Assembly (NCBI RefSeq): GCF_022012415.1
Contig: NZ_JAKLTR010000001.1
Span: forward strand, 496,001-560,000
DNA: 64,000 bases
Direction of reading: 5' to 3'
From: Terrimonas ginsenosidimutans
GTDB taxonomy: Bacteria > Bacteroidota > Bacteroidia > Chitinophagales > Chitinophagaceae
Position 1 is the first letter of the stretch; every line of letters begins with the position of its first letter. The translations under genes were made by a program, and so were the position numbers. Under the pieces are notes generated by a model, which was not told where the DNA came from, searched no databases, and was given only the letters and a program-made list of their open reading frames with translations. Shown piece after piece: positions 42,525 through 52,390 of this stretch.

Positions 42525-43181
42525 TTATTTCTTGCGGGTGTATTTTATTTCCATTGTCTTGAATTCTTTGCCGTCCACTCCGTCACAATACATTTCCATT
42601 ACTTGTGTATTATCATCGATGACTTTAAAAACCTCTCTGAAATTCTGTTCTCTTCCATCACCGGCTTCAGGATTGACCATTTTACCTTTCAGGTTGATCG
42701 TTTTTGTTGCTGCATCCCAGGTTCCTGTTGCGATCATGGTGCCTGTTCCCACGTTATCGAGCCAGGTAGAGGTGAATTGTTTTTTTGCATTGTCATACCC
42801 CATTGTTGATTGTCCTTCGAATGGCATACCCATCATGTCACCGGTATGGTTTGACTGTTGATAACGGCCGCCCATGATCATTTTATTTACCGTTTTTGAT
42901 TTGCTGACCTGTGGTGGAGCGTCTGCAGCCATCCACATAGAAACGTCGCCATCCCAATTGCCGTTCCAGGACGCCATCATTTTGTGTACGTCTCCCGGGG
43001 TGGAATAGGCCATCCAGTTATTCATCCTGGTGGCAGAGTCTGGCATGGGTGCGGGAGGAGGAGGTGTGCTGGCGGCAGACATCGTATCCTTAGATGCCGC
43101 CGGAGTTTCATCCGTTTTGGATTCATTGTTACAGGCGCCAAATGTGATTGCCGCGCAAAAAAGCAAGGTTAGAGGTTTCAT
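42525..43181 (-). CDS. DUF1579-family lipoprotein
   Basis: This 218-residue protein has a lipoprotein signal (FCAAITFGAC, Cys17). A Pro/Ser/Thr-rich linker (residues about 20-48) leads to a DUF1579-like domain with WNGNWDGDVSMWMAADAPP, YDNAKKQFTSTWLDNVGTG and MATGTWD-type strands. DUF1579 proteins have a lipocalin-like beta-barrel of unknown role, possibly binding a small ligand. It is a single gene; the 86 bases to the five-PAS kinase gene's stop separate it from the next unit. Confidence 0.85.
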   Translation of the reverse strand: MKPLTLLFCAAITFGACNNESKTDETPAASKDTMSAASTPPPPAPMPDSATRMNNWMAYSTPGDVHKMMASWNGNWDGDVSMWMAADAPPQVSKSKTVNKMIMGGRYQQSNHTGDMMGMPFEGQSTMGYDNAKKQFTSTWLDNVGTGTMIATGTWDAATKTINLKGKMVNPEAGDGREQNFREVFKVIDDNTQVMEMYCDGVDGKEFKTMEIKYTRKK

Positions 43182-43267
43182 GTTTGCAGGTTTTATATGA
43201 AAAAGTACATTATTATCCTGTCAGAGCAATGAGAACTGCCGATGAAACCGGAAACCAGGGGGACGAA

Positions 43268-45898
43268 TCATCTCGACGGTAATGGAATACGGACCTGCAG
43301 GTTGCATCCCTTACCGGAGGACGAAATCAGTTGAATGGATCCGTTGTAGTAAGCTGTACGGTTAAAGATATTATTAAGGCCAAGACCTTTTTTGGTATTC
43401 ACTGTGTCAAACCCGTTACCATTATCATTGATCAGCAATAAGATCTTCTGCTCATCAATATTCAGTGAAATGGATGCCTCGGAAGCGTTGGCATGTTTCA
43501 GGATATTGTTGCATTGTTCCTGCACTATACGAAGTACCGCCAGCTGAATTTCCGGTGCGATCATCTTTACATTACTACCGATTGCTTTTTCATAGATGAT
43601 GCGTAGCTTTTCCGTCGCATTGATATTCTGGACCACTTCTTCAATCGCCGCTTCAAGGCTGATATCGCGAAGTGTACCGGGAATAAGGCTATGGCTGATC
43701 TTGCGGAGTTCTGTGATCGCGTTTTGAAGATAGCCAAGGCTGCGGCCCATAAACTCCTGGCTGATGTCTGGCTTTTCTATTGCCACCTCAAGCATCAGTC
43801 TTGACGAGGACAGGATCTGATTTACGTTATCGTGCAGTTCATAGGCCAGCTCTTTCCGCTCCTTTTCCTGTGCGCTCATAATAGCCTGAATGATCTCCCG
43901 TTTCCTGGTTTCCTGTTCTTCCGCGAGTCGTTTCTCCAGAATGACTTTTTGAGTGATGTCAAGCGCAACACCACCAAGTAAGCGGACCCCGTCCTCTGTT
44001 TCCAGAGGAAACTTAAAGATGTGGTAGATCTGCGGATCGCCGTTTGGCCCTACGCCGTCTTCTATCGTTTCTATCGCTTTATTGCTATTCCACACCTTCC
44101 AGTTGTTTTCGACGAACAGATCACAGATATGCTTTGGAAAAATCTCATAAATGGATCTGCCTATATCGCCTTCCTGCAGGTTAAATGCCTTCAGGTAAGG
44201 AGCGTTCAGGTAACGGAAAATGGCGTTTTCGTCGATGATCCAGGTCATGGTTGGTGTGTTGGCCATGAAAGAACCGAATCTTTTTCGCGACTGGATCAGT
44301 GCTTCTTCGCGTCTTTTCTGTTCTGTAATGTTTTTATGAGTGCCGATAAGTTTAAGCGGCATTCCATCAGCTGTTCGTTCAAGCAACATTCCTCTGTCAA
44401 GGATCCAAACGTAATCACCCGATTTGCTTTTAAGCCGGTATTCCACAGAATGATTTTCTATAGTACGGGTTTCATACTGCTGATCGATCATTTTTACTTT
44501 GTCCACATCTTCCGGGTGGATCCGTGTGTGCCACTCATAAGCTTCGTTCTGGAATTCCTTATCAGAAAAGCCCAGCATGTTTTTATAGATAGTCGAGTAG
44601 TAGGATTCTTTTGTTTGAAAGTTGTATTCCCATACTCCATCACCGGCACCATCAAGAGCGAACTTCCATCGTTGCTCACTTTTGTAAAGGGCAAATTCGT
44701 TTTCCTTTATTGCGGTGATATCATTTGCGCTGAAACAGATCCCCGTGATCGTTCCGTCTGCGTTTTTGACGGGCGTATAATTGGCAAGCAACCACACGTC
44801 CTGGTTATCTGATTTTGTATACACGATCTCGTACTCAACCGCGTCTCCCCTTAATATGCTGTCCAGTGTTTCTTTTACCGGCATCCGTCTGTGTTCCGGA
44901 AGGAGGTCCAGGAAGTTCATTCCTGGTTCGATAAGGATCGCCCCTGGCATCAGCAGCTGATGATCGATCGCGATATCATTTGCCAGCAGGATCTTGTATT
45001 GGTGATCGATAAGTAGCACGCCACTCTTGCTATTGTTGATGACAGCACGCCATCTTTCCTCGGAGTTCTTTAATTCCTGTCTTGCAGCCTTGATCGCTGT
45101 GATATCGGTGAAGGAAGTAACTGTTCCGATCAGGCGTCCGTTTTCTTCTATAACGGGGTGAGAGTTGATGTTTATCCAGCGGACGGAGCCTTCTGTTTGC
45201 AGCCATCCGATCACGATATCCGTTTGCGGCAAGCCGCTTCTTCTTGCGATGATCGCAGGAAAATTATCCCATGAGAAGGGATTGCCGTCTTCAGTAAAAT
45301 AACTTCTTTCTTTTTCAAGAAAATCACGGTCAATGATCTGATCACGGGTCAATCCTGATATAGATTCCGCGACGGTGTTGTAAACAATGATCTCTCCTTT
45401 ATCATCCTGTACAATGAGCCCTTCCGCGAGGGCATTGAAAAAAGGCTTGTTGTAAATAAGTTCTTTGATATTGGAGATCTGTACCGGTTGTGTGCCCGCG
45501 GCTGGACGGATCATTGCAGCATACCCGGGTTTATCACTTGACAGGGAGAAGATGGCCAGTTCAATGCGGATCTTCTGGTCCGTACTCAATTCGATCATTG
45601 TTTCGCCTTTCCATTTTCCGGATGCGATCAGCGAAGAATGAATATTTTCTTTTGATGAAGGATGAAGACCGGGTATGATCTGGTGGAGTTTTGAACCGAG
45701 CAAAACATTGGCCGGCAGGCCAAACAAGCGGGATGCCGCTTTATTCCACAGCGTAATGGTAAACTGTTCATCAGTTGACACCAATGCATCTGTGAGCTGG
45801 TCTGCGAGTTGTGGCGGAATGTTTTCCAGCAGATCATCGCTGAACATGATGCCCGACTCACTTGTCGCAGCAAACACCTTGTTGTTGTCGATCTTCAT
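43268..45898 (-). CDS. Multi-PAS sensor histidine kinase (HisKA_3/NarX-type)
   Basis: This 876-residue protein has no membrane segment and so senses a cytoplasmic signal. Five PAS domains can be placed at about 30-140, 150-275, 277-400, 402-530 and 532-655 (typical ends FTDITAIKAARQEL, KNITEQKRREEAL, LDITQKVILEKRL). The kinase domain has the HisKA_3 motif ERKELAYELHDNVNQILSSS with the phosphoacceptor His. The ATPase has NDNGNGFD and KGLGLNNIFNR. Such kinases normally pair with NarL/LuxR-type regulators, but none is encoded next to it. A palindrome overlaps its promoter. Confidence 0.92.
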   Translation of the reverse strand: MKIDNNKVFAATSESGIMFSDDLLENIPPQLADQLTDALVSTDEQFTITLWNKAASRLFGLPANVLLGSKLHQIIPGLHPSSKENIHSSLIASGKWKGETMIELSTDQKIRIELAIFSLSSDKPGYAAMIRPAAGTQPVQISNIKELIYNKPFFNALAEGLIVQDDKGEIIVYNTVAESISGLTRDQIIDRDFLEKERSYFTEDGNPFSWDNFPAIIARRSGLPQTDIVIGWLQTEGSVRWININSHPVIEENGRLIGTVTSFTDITAIKAARQELKNSEERWRAVINNSKSGVLLIDHQYKILLANDIAIDHQLLMPGAILIEPGMNFLDLLPEHRRMPVKETLDSILRGDAVEYEIVYTKSDNQDVWLLANYTPVKNADGTITGICFSANDITAIKENEFALYKSEQRWKFALDGAGDGVWEYNFQTKESYYSTIYKNMLGFSDKEFQNEAYEWHTRIHPEDVDKVKMIDQQYETRTIENHSVEYRLKSKSGDYVWILDRGMLLERTADGMPLKLIGTHKNITEQKRREEALIQSRKRFGSFMANTPTMTWIIDENAIFRYLNAPYLKAFNLQEGDIGRSIYEIFPKHICDLFVENNWKVWNSNKAIETIEDGVGPNGDPQIYHIFKFPLETEDGVRLLGGVALDITQKVILEKRLAEEQETRKREIIQAIMSAQEKERKELAYELHDNVNQILSSSRLMLEVAIEKPDISQEFMGRSLGYLQNAITELRKISHSLIPGTLRDISLEAAIEEVVQNINATEKLRIIYEKAIGSNVKMIAPEIQLAVLRIVQEQCNNILKHANASEASISLNIDEQKILLLINDNGNGFDTVNTKKGLGLNNIFNRTAYYNGSIQLISSSGKGCNLQVRIPLPSR

Positions 45899-45905
45899 AG
45901 AATGA

Positions 45906-45922
45906 GGGTAGCAAAGCTACCC
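45906..45922. promoter_or_regulatory. Palindrome overlapping the -7 box of the multi-PAS kinase gene
   Basis: gggtagc-aaa-gctaccc is a perfect inverted repeat. On the minus strand it contains TAGCTTTG (45919-45912), a full match to TAnnTTTG, 13 bases before the ATG at 45898. A repressor bound here would block the promoter; it could instead act as a 5' hairpin. Confidence 0.45.
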
Positions 45923-45948
45923 GTCGCTTTATTATTAAAAACAGGACT

Positions 45949-48783
45949 TTAATGCGCTTCCAACCAGTTTGTACCTTGTCCGCATTCCGCGATCACCGGA
46001 ACACCCTCAGGTAACGGCAAAGCGGACTGCATATTTTCAAGGATCAATGGTCTTAATTCAGCAACTTCTTCTTTGACGGCGTCAAAAAGCAACTCATCAT
46101 GCACTTGCAGGATCATCCTGCTTTTCATGTTGGCGTTCTTGATGGCCGCATGAACTTTTTGCATGGCGAGCTTGATCATATCAGCCGCCGTTCCCTGTAT
46201 CGGCGAGTTGATGGCGTTTCTTTCCGCAAAACCTCTGACAGTGAAGTTGGCGGAGTTAATGTCTTTTAACCATCTTTTTCTGCCCATCAGTGTTTCAACA
46301 TAGCCATGTTCACGGGCAAAGTTGATCGTATTGTCCATATACTGCTGGATCCCTGGAAATTGCTTCTTGTAATTATCAATGATCTCTTTGGCTTCTGTGC
46401 GCGATATCCCAAGATTATCAGCCAAACCAAACGCACCCTGACCATAAATGATGCCGAAGTTCACGCTTTTTGCTTTGTATCTCATTTCCTTCGTTACGTC
46501 TGCTTCGGCAACATTGAACACTTTTGCGGCTGTTGCGGTATGAATATCAATGCCCGATCTAAAGGCTTCACACATGTTAACATCTGCGCTGATCGCCGCA
46601 ACGATCCGTAACTCTATTTGTGAATAATCGGCAGACAACAACAGGTGGTTCTGGTCGCGGGCGATGAACGCCTTTCTGATCTCCTTACCTCTTTCCGTTC
46701 TCACAGGGATATTCTGAAGGTTCGGGTTGTTGCTGGCAAGTCTTCCGGTAACTGCAACTGCCTGACCGTAAGTGGTATGTACGCGGCCGGTCTTTGGGTT
46801 TACCAGTTGCGGCAACGCATCAACATACGTAGATTTCAACTTGGTCAGTTCTCTGAACGTCAGGATATCTTCAACGATCTCATTTCCGCGGGCAGCAAGT
46901 TTCAACAGGACGTCTTCACCTGTCTGGTACTGACCCGTTTTGGTTTTTTTAGCGGAAGGGTCAAGTTTCAGTTTATCAAACAAGACTTCACCCAGTTGTT
47001 TCGGCGAAGCGAGGTTGAACCTGACCCCTGCTTTTTCATATACGTTCTCTTCGGCGATCTTAGCGTCCTTTTCAAGCTGACGGGAATAATCGTTGAGAAA
47101 TGGCTCATCAATCCTGATCCCTTCAAATTCCATGTCTACCAGCACTTTTACAAGCGGGCTTTCAACCTCCTCAAAAACTTTCTGCACATCTTTCGTGGCC
47201 AGTAAAGGCGTAAACGTATTCTTCAATTGAAGTGTGATATCAGCATCCTCTGCCGCGTAATCTGTGATCTTATCGAGCTCAACATCGCGCATGTTGCCTT
47301 GCGACTTTCCTTTTTTTCCGATCAGTTCTTCAATATGAACGGGTTCATAAGAAAGGTATTTGTTACTCAGCAGATCCATGCTCCGTTTTCCGTCTGGTTC
47401 TATCACGTAATGCGCGAGCATTGTGTCAAACAATTTTCCCGGAAGTTCTACGCCATACCACTTCAATACCAGCAGATCATATTTTGTGTTCTGTCCGATC
47501 CAGATCTTTTCAGGGTCGGAGAATAAGGGTTGAAAGAGCGCGAGCATTTCTTTTGCGCTTTCGTGATCCGTGGGACATGGAATGTAATAGGCTTCACCGG
47601 GAGTAACGGAAAAACTAAGTCCAACGAGCTCCGCGAGATTGGCGTCAATGCCGGTTGTTTCTGTATCAAAGCAGATCTCCTGGTGTTGCGAAAGCATTTC
47701 CACGAGTTCTTTAATACCCGCTTCGCCGGTTACCGCGGTGTAAGTATGCGGCGTATTATGTATGTTCTTGTCTGCCGCGCCAATTGTCTCGTCTGATTCA
47801 GTGGCCGCAGCAGGTTTTGCAGCGGAGGTTTTTGGGGCCGGCGGTTCTATGATATTGCCGAAAAGATCTGTCTGTACACCTTCGGGAGCTGTTTTTACTT
47901 CAGCGCCGATCTCTTCACCAAGGATCCGTTTAGCGAGTGTTTTGAATTCCAGGTCACCAAAGACTGTTTTCAATTTGTCTTTATCAACATCTTTGATACG
48001 GAAGTCTTCTTCGTGAAAAGCGACAGGAACGCTGGTGATGATCGTAGCGAGGCGCTTTGATAATAACGCATCTTCTTTTCCCTTACGGACCTTTTCTCCC
48101 AGTGCACCTTTGATCTGATCAGCTTTTTCGAGAACGCCTTCAAGCGTGCCATATTCTCCAAGCAGTTTGGCCGCCGTTTTTTCTCCCACGCCTGCGATCC
48201 CCGGAATGTTATCAACGGCATCACCCATAAGACCGAGAATGTCTATCACCTGGGCTACATCTTTGATGTTCCATTTCGCACAAACCTCTTCGGGGCCAAG
48301 GATCTCAACATCTCCACCCTGATAGCCAGGTTTGTATATTTTAATGTGCTCGCTTACCAGCTGGCCGTAATCTTTGTCCGGCGTGACCATAAAGACTTCA
48401 TAACCGGCAGCTTCAGCCTGCTTGCTGAGGGTGCCGATTATGTCGTCCGCTTCGTAACCATCAAGTTCGATGCAGGGAATATTAAACGCTTTGACGATTG
48501 CTTTGATATCCGGGATCGCTTCAAGAATATCTTCCGGAGCTTCCTGCCTGTTTGCTTTATAGTCCTGGAACTCAGTATGACGCTCTGTTGGAGCGGCTGT
48601 GTCAAAACAAACAGCCATATGTGATGGCTTCTGTTTATTGATGAGTTCCACAAGGGTATTGGTAAAACCAAACTGTGCGTTGGTATTCTTCCCCTTCGAT
48701 GTTAAGCGGGGGCTCCTGATCAATGCATAATAGGCACGGAAAACCAGTGCCATCGCGTCCAGTAAAAAAACTTTCTTTGCCAT
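45949..48783 (-). CDS. polA: DNA polymerase I
   Basis: This 944-residue protein has all three domains. The 5' nuclease covers about residues 1-290 (FLLDAMALVFRAYYAL, LDGYEADDIIGTL, GDAVDNIPGIAGVGEKTAAK). An Ala/Pro-rich linker leads to the 3'-5' exonuclease at about 340-520, with an intact ExoI motif CFDTETTGID, so proofreading should be active. The polymerase has LSADYSQIELRI (motif A), the O-helix region YKAKSVNFGIIYGQG and LQVHDELLFD (motif C). It fills gaps in repair and removes RNA primers. TACCTTAG, one change from the -7 consensus, lies four bases before the ATG. Confidence 0.97.
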   Translation of the reverse strand: MAKKVFLLDAMALVFRAYYALIRSPRLTSKGKNTNAQFGFTNTLVELINKQKPSHMAVCFDTAAPTERHTEFQDYKANRQEAPEDILEAIPDIKAIVKAFNIPCIELDGYEADDIIGTLSKQAEAAGYEVFMVTPDKDYGQLVSEHIKIYKPGYQGGDVEILGPEEVCAKWNIKDVAQVIDILGLMGDAVDNIPGIAGVGEKTAAKLLGEYGTLEGVLEKADQIKGALGEKVRKGKEDALLSKRLATIITSVPVAFHEEDFRIKDVDKDKLKTVFGDLEFKTLAKRILGEEIGAEVKTAPEGVQTDLFGNIIEPPAPKTSAAKPAAATESDETIGAADKNIHNTPHTYTAVTGEAGIKELVEMLSQHQEICFDTETTGIDANLAELVGLSFSVTPGEAYYIPCPTDHESAKEMLALFQPLFSDPEKIWIGQNTKYDLLVLKWYGVELPGKLFDTMLAHYVIEPDGKRSMDLLSNKYLSYEPVHIEELIGKKGKSQGNMRDVELDKITDYAAEDADITLQLKNTFTPLLATKDVQKVFEEVESPLVKVLVDMEFEGIRIDEPFLNDYSRQLEKDAKIAEENVYEKAGVRFNLASPKQLGEVLFDKLKLDPSAKKTKTGQYQTGEDVLLKLAARGNEIVEDILTFRELTKLKSTYVDALPQLVNPKTGRVHTTYGQAVAVTGRLASNNPNLQNIPVRTERGKEIRKAFIARDQNHLLLSADYSQIELRIVAAISADVNMCEAFRSGIDIHTATAAKVFNVAEADVTKEMRYKAKSVNFGIIYGQGAFGLADNLGISRTEAKEIIDNYKKQFPGIQQYMDNTINFAREHGYVETLMGRKRWLKDINSANFTVRGFAERNAINSPIQGTAADMIKLAMQKVHAAIKNANMKSRMILQVHDELLFDAVKEEVAELRPLILENMQSALPLPEGVPVIAECGQGTNWLEAH

Positions 48784-48843
48784 GCCGCTAAGGTACTATT
48801 TCGGTGGTGTATGACGGCAAGGACAGTCAGGACAGCAAGCTGA

Positions 48844-49077
48844 TTAATGGGTGCCTTTAGCCGGAGCGATCTTTTCCGTGTTTACCGGCTGGGCAACCGG
48901 ATGGGTTGTTTCTGTTTTGTTGTCGACAAGTGTTCCACTAAAAGCAGCCGGTTCTTGCTGGTTTTTTACTGAAACAGGAATGGAAGTGGGGTCTTTGTAA
49001 ATGAAATTCAGATACAGTGCGAAGAAAAGCAGGTTGAATGCAAGAAAGTTTGCAACCCGGTGTACGCGTTTTCTCAT
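48844..49077 (-). CDS. Small single-span membrane protein of unknown function
   Basis: From the ATG at 49077 the product is 77 residues: a basic N-terminus (MRKRVHRVA), one hydrophobic helix (NFLAFNLLFFALYLNFIY), and a hydrophilic Pro/Thr-rich tail ending APAKGTH. No family is recognised. It lies between uvrB and polA on the same strand. A longer reading frame up to 49164 begins with a low-quality sequence and is less likely. Confidence 0.5.
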   Translation of the reverse strand: MRKRVHRVANFLAFNLLFFALYLNFIYKDPTSIPVSVKNQQEPAAFSGTLVDNKTETTHPVAQPVNTEKIAPAKGTH

Positions 49078-49223
49078 AAAATTTGAGCGGTGGTTTTTAA
49101 TTGGATAATGGTGGTGGTTCTGAAGATAAAAATAGATATGCGGGCGTTTTCCACCAATTAACAAGGCAAAAGCCTTGTCAAATTGAGGGCAAACACTCGC
49201 ATTCGGGTAGGAAATCTACGCGT

Positions 49224-51263
49224 CTACTTTTTCATTTCCTCCAGTTTCTTCTGAAGTACGAACATTTCATCGCGTAAACGGGCAGCTTCCATAAAATCCA
49301 GGTCCCGGGCAGCTTTTTCCATTTCCTTTTTGATCCTGCTGACCGCTTTTTCCGTTTGCGGAATGGTTTTGTACTCTGTTTGCTCTTCTGCGGCCACAGG
49401 AACGAGGTCTTCGTTTGGTGCCACAGCGTATGGATTGGCGGGGTCGTAGCCTTTGATATCCAGGACAGATGTTTGGGCAAAAACCTGCTGTTTTGATTTC
49501 ACCACGGTCCTTGGCGTGATGCCATGCTCGAGGTTATGTGCCACCTGCTTTTCCCGGCGCCGGTTGGTTTCATCAATGGTTTTTTGCATGCTTTCGGTCA
49601 TTTTATCAGCATAAAAAATAACCTTGCCATCGACATTTCTTGCGGCTCGCCCCGCGGTCTGTGTCAGCGATTTTTCATTTCGTAAAAAGCCTTCCTTATC
49701 TGCATCAAGGATGGCAACAAGAGAAACCTCGGGCAGATCAAGACCTTCCCGGAGAAGGTTTACACCGACGAGTACATCGATATCACCCAGACGCAATTGC
49801 CGGAGGATCTCGATGCGTTCGAGCGTGTCTACTTCGCTATGGATATATTTTGATTTTATATTGATCCGGTGCAGATACTTATCCATTTCCTCCGCCATTC
49901 TTTTGGTGAGGGTGGTTACAAGTATGCGGTCTCCTTTTTTAACGGTTTTATCAATCTCATCAAGAAGGTCATCGATCTGGTTGACGCTGGGCCTGATCTC
50001 GATCGGCGGATCGAGCAATCCTGTTGGCCGCACGACCTGCTCAATGACCACACCGCCTGTTTTTTCCAGTTCATAATCATCCGGTGTTGCCGAAACATAT
50101 ACGGTCTGGTTCAGCAGTGCTTCAAACTCGTGGAAGTTCAATGGGCGGTTATCCAGCGCACTGGGTAAACGGAAGCCATAGTCGACAAGGATCAGTTTAC
50201 GACTTCTGTCACCACCATACATGCCGCTTACCTGCGGTACGGTCTGATGGCTTTCATCGATCACACAAATAAAGTCTTTCGGAAAATAGTCTAACAGACA
50301 GAATGGTCTTGTGCCGGGTACACGGCGATCAAAGAACCGCGAATAGTTTTCGATCCCGTTACAGTAGCCGAGTTCTTTGATCATTTCAATATCGTACTCG
50401 ACGCGCTCTTTCAATCGCTGTGCTTCGATCAGTTTTCCGTTCGATTTGTAGTAATCCACCTGTGCATGCATTTCATCCTGGATCTCATAGATCACCTGTT
50501 GCATGATATCTTTCGGCGCTACATAAAGATTTGCGGGGAAGATGGCTGCGTTTTCGAGTTTACCGATCCGCTTGCTGGTGACAACGTCAATACTTTCAAT
50601 TTCTTCGATCTCATCTCCGAAGAAAGTGACCCTGTAACCAAAATCCACATAAGGAAGATTGATATCAACCGTATCGCCTTTTACCCGGAAGGTTCCCCTG
50701 TTGAATTCAATGGTAGTCCTGTTATAAAGCGAGTTGACAAGAGCGTGAAGAAATGCCTGCCTCGAAATGGTTTGCCCTTTTCCGATCCGGATGATCCCAT
50801 TCTCATAATCAGTCGGGTTTCCCATACCATATATGCAGCTCACTGAAGCAACAACGATGATATCCCGGCGTCCGCTAAGCAAACTTGTTGTGGCGCGTAA
50901 CCGTAATTTATCCAGTTCATCATTTATGCTGAGATCTTTTTCAATATAGACATCGCTTACCGGGAGATATGCTTCGGGTTGGTAATAGTCGTAATATGAC
51001 ACGAAATATTCCACCGCATTCTCGGGAAAAAACTGCCTGAACTCTCCATACAGCTGGGCTACAAGCGTTTTATTATGTGTGATCACCAGTGTCGGCCGCT
51101 GCACGTTCTGGATCATATTGGCAATAGTATACGTTTTCCCGCTACCGGTCACGCCCAGCAATGTCTGGAATTGTTCACCATTCAGAATACCTTCTGTAAG
51201 CTGACGTATTGCTTCCGGTTGATCGCCGGCGGGAGGAAAGGGTGAATGAAGTTTAAATGCCAT
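49224..51263 (-). CDS. uvrB: UvrABC system protein B
   Basis: From the ATG at 51263 this is 679 residues, the normal UvrB length. It begins MAFKLHSPFPPAGDQPEAIR with Walker A GVTGSGKT (37-44). The beta-hairpin region has YFVSYYDYYQPEAYLP, motif II is CVIDESHQTVPQ, and the helicase C-part has VGVNLLREGLDLPEVSLVAI and QTAGRAARN. The C-terminal UVR domain reads IKKEMEKAARDLDFMEAARL. UvrB verifies DNA damage with UvrA and loads UvrC. A perfect TAACTTTG box ends six bases before this ATG, which excludes the in-frame extension toward 51479. Confidence 0.97.
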   Translation of the reverse strand: MAFKLHSPFPPAGDQPEAIRQLTEGILNGEQFQTLLGVTGSGKTYTIANMIQNVQRPTLVITHNKTLVAQLYGEFRQFFPENAVEYFVSYYDYYQPEAYLPVSDVYIEKDLSINDELDKLRLRATTSLLSGRRDIIVVASVSCIYGMGNPTDYENGIIRIGKGQTISRQAFLHALVNSLYNRTTIEFNRGTFRVKGDTVDINLPYVDFGYRVTFFGDEIEEIESIDVVTSKRIGKLENAAIFPANLYVAPKDIMQQVIYEIQDEMHAQVDYYKSNGKLIEAQRLKERVEYDIEMIKELGYCNGIENYSRFFDRRVPGTRPFCLLDYFPKDFICVIDESHQTVPQVSGMYGGDRSRKLILVDYGFRLPSALDNRPLNFHEFEALLNQTVYVSATPDDYELEKTGGVVIEQVVRPTGLLDPPIEIRPSVNQIDDLLDEIDKTVKKGDRILVTTLTKRMAEEMDKYLHRINIKSKYIHSEVDTLERIEILRQLRLGDIDVLVGVNLLREGLDLPEVSLVAILDADKEGFLRNEKSLTQTAGRAARNVDGKVIFYADKMTESMQKTIDETNRRREKQVAHNLEHGITPRTVVKSKQQVFAQTSVLDIKGYDPANPYAVAPNEDLVPVAAEEQTEYKTIPQTEKAVSRIKKEMEKAARDLDFMEAARLRDEMFVLQKKLEEMKK

Positions 51264-51269
51264 AGTTCT

Positions 51270-51277
51270 CAAAGTTA
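51270..51277 (-). promoter_or_regulatory. -7 promoter element of uvrB
   Basis: Minus-strand TAACTTTG matches TAnnTTTG exactly. It ends six bases upstream of the uvrB ATG, so the leader is at most about three bases. Confidence 0.6.
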
Positions 51278-51408
51278 TCGTATTCGATCCAATGTCGTTT
51301 TTGCAAGACCAATGACTGAAAAACTGCATGGACTCGACGACCATTCTTTTGCAAAAAATGTGCAACGTTCGCCAGTAATGATCTGTCAACTGATCAAATG
51401 ACTTCAAA

Positions 51409-51801
51409 ATGAAAAAACTGCTGATCCTTATACTGATGTTTTCGCTTGTAAGCGGATGCAAGAAGAGCACGGAGATCAAATGCGAAGGATTGGTGGCGGC
51501 ATTGGAGATGGAAAACCTGGAAATGATGAAGCAGCTGGTGAGCGAGCTTGGTGCAGACCAGGATCCGAAAGAGACTGATACAGACAGGGACGGGCATTAT
51601 AACAGCTATCTGGAAGTGATCAGACGGCTGAAAAATTGTGGGTTGGAGGTGGCCGGCATTTGTTATGGCTGCATCCAGACACTGCCGGCAATGTCGGAGA
51701 TCAGGATCTCTGTTAATAATGGTTCCGGTTCGATTACGCGGATCATCGATCTATCCCGGGATGATTCTGGCCGGTTTGTCTGCAAGAATATGCACCGATA
51801 G
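51409..51801 (+). CDS. Hypothetical lipoprotein (130 residues)
   Basis: The protein has a lipoprotein signal (LILMFSLVSGC, Cys17). A mature part with four further Cys follows (EIKCEG, LKNCGL, AGICYGCIQ, FVCKN), which may form disulfides in the periplasm. Codon use and composition look genuine. No family is recognised. It is divergent from uvrB and lies alone. Confidence 0.65.
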   Translation: MKKLLILILMFSLVSGCKKSTEIKCEGLVAALEMENLEMMKQLVSELGADQDPKETDTDRDGHYNSYLEVIRRLKNCGLEVAGICYGCIQTLPAMSEIRISVNNGSGSITRIIDLSRDDSGRFVCKNMHR

Positions 51802-51943
51802 CTGAATTCCGATCACCGAAAAATAGACACATCTTTTAATTACGGTCATTGATATCCTCCGGAAGCGATGCTACGTTCCGAATGCAGTCGCAGATCTGCT
51901 GTTATCGAATGCAGCAAATCGCTTCTCCGGATGACACTGGATC

Positions 51944-52390
51944 TTATTTTCTGAGCCGGTTCAGATAAGTAGAATAGTCAGGGAGCGTTGGCTGATATTC
52001 AGAGAACATAAGCGGAGAGGTGAGCATGAAGTCTGCTGTTGAGCGGTTACATGCGGTAGGAATGTTCCAGGTAGCTGCTACGCGAAGAAGGGCTTTGATA
52101 TCCGGATCGTGTGGTTGAGCTTCCATTGGATCCCAGAAAAAGATCAGTACATCCAGTTTCCCTTCAGCGATGCTGGCCCCTATCTGCTGGTCCCCGCCAA
52201 GCGGCCCACTGAGAAACTTTGCGATGGGTTGTTCAAGTGCGGCTTCCAGCAATGTGCCGGTTGTGCCGGTAGCGAAAAGGCTATGTTTGGCAAGCGCCTC
52301 GCGGTTTGTTGTTGCCCATTGGATCAATTCATCTTTCATATTATCATGAGCAACCAGGGCGATCCGTTTAACTGTATTAAGTATCCGCAT
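51944..52390 (-). CDS. mgsA: Methylglyoxal synthase
   Basis: This 148-residue enzyme converts dihydroxyacetone phosphate to methylglyoxal and phosphate, a bypass of lower glycolysis. Conserved elements are VAHDNMKDEL (active-site His/Asp region), FATGTTGTLLE (phosphate binding), GPLGGDQQIGA and FFWDPMEAQPHDPDIKALLR. The NIPTACNRSTADFM loop also fits. Length is normal. It is a single gene; TAATTTTT three bases before the ATG is a possible -7 box. The toxic product suggests use under phosphate limitation or sugar-phosphate stress. Confidence 0.95.
   Translation of the reverse strand: MRILNTVKRIALVAHDNMKDELIQWATTNREALAKHSLFATGTTGTLLEAALEQPIAKFLSGPLGGDQQIGASIAEGKLDVLIFFWDPMEAQPHDPDIKALLRVAATWNIPTACNRSTADFMLTSPLMFSEYQPTLPDYSTYLNRLRK

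Noticed and set aside
51264-51479. Longer N-terminus for uvrB
   Set aside because: A perfect -7 promoter box lies just upstream of the ATG at 51263, and the extension does not resemble UvrB.
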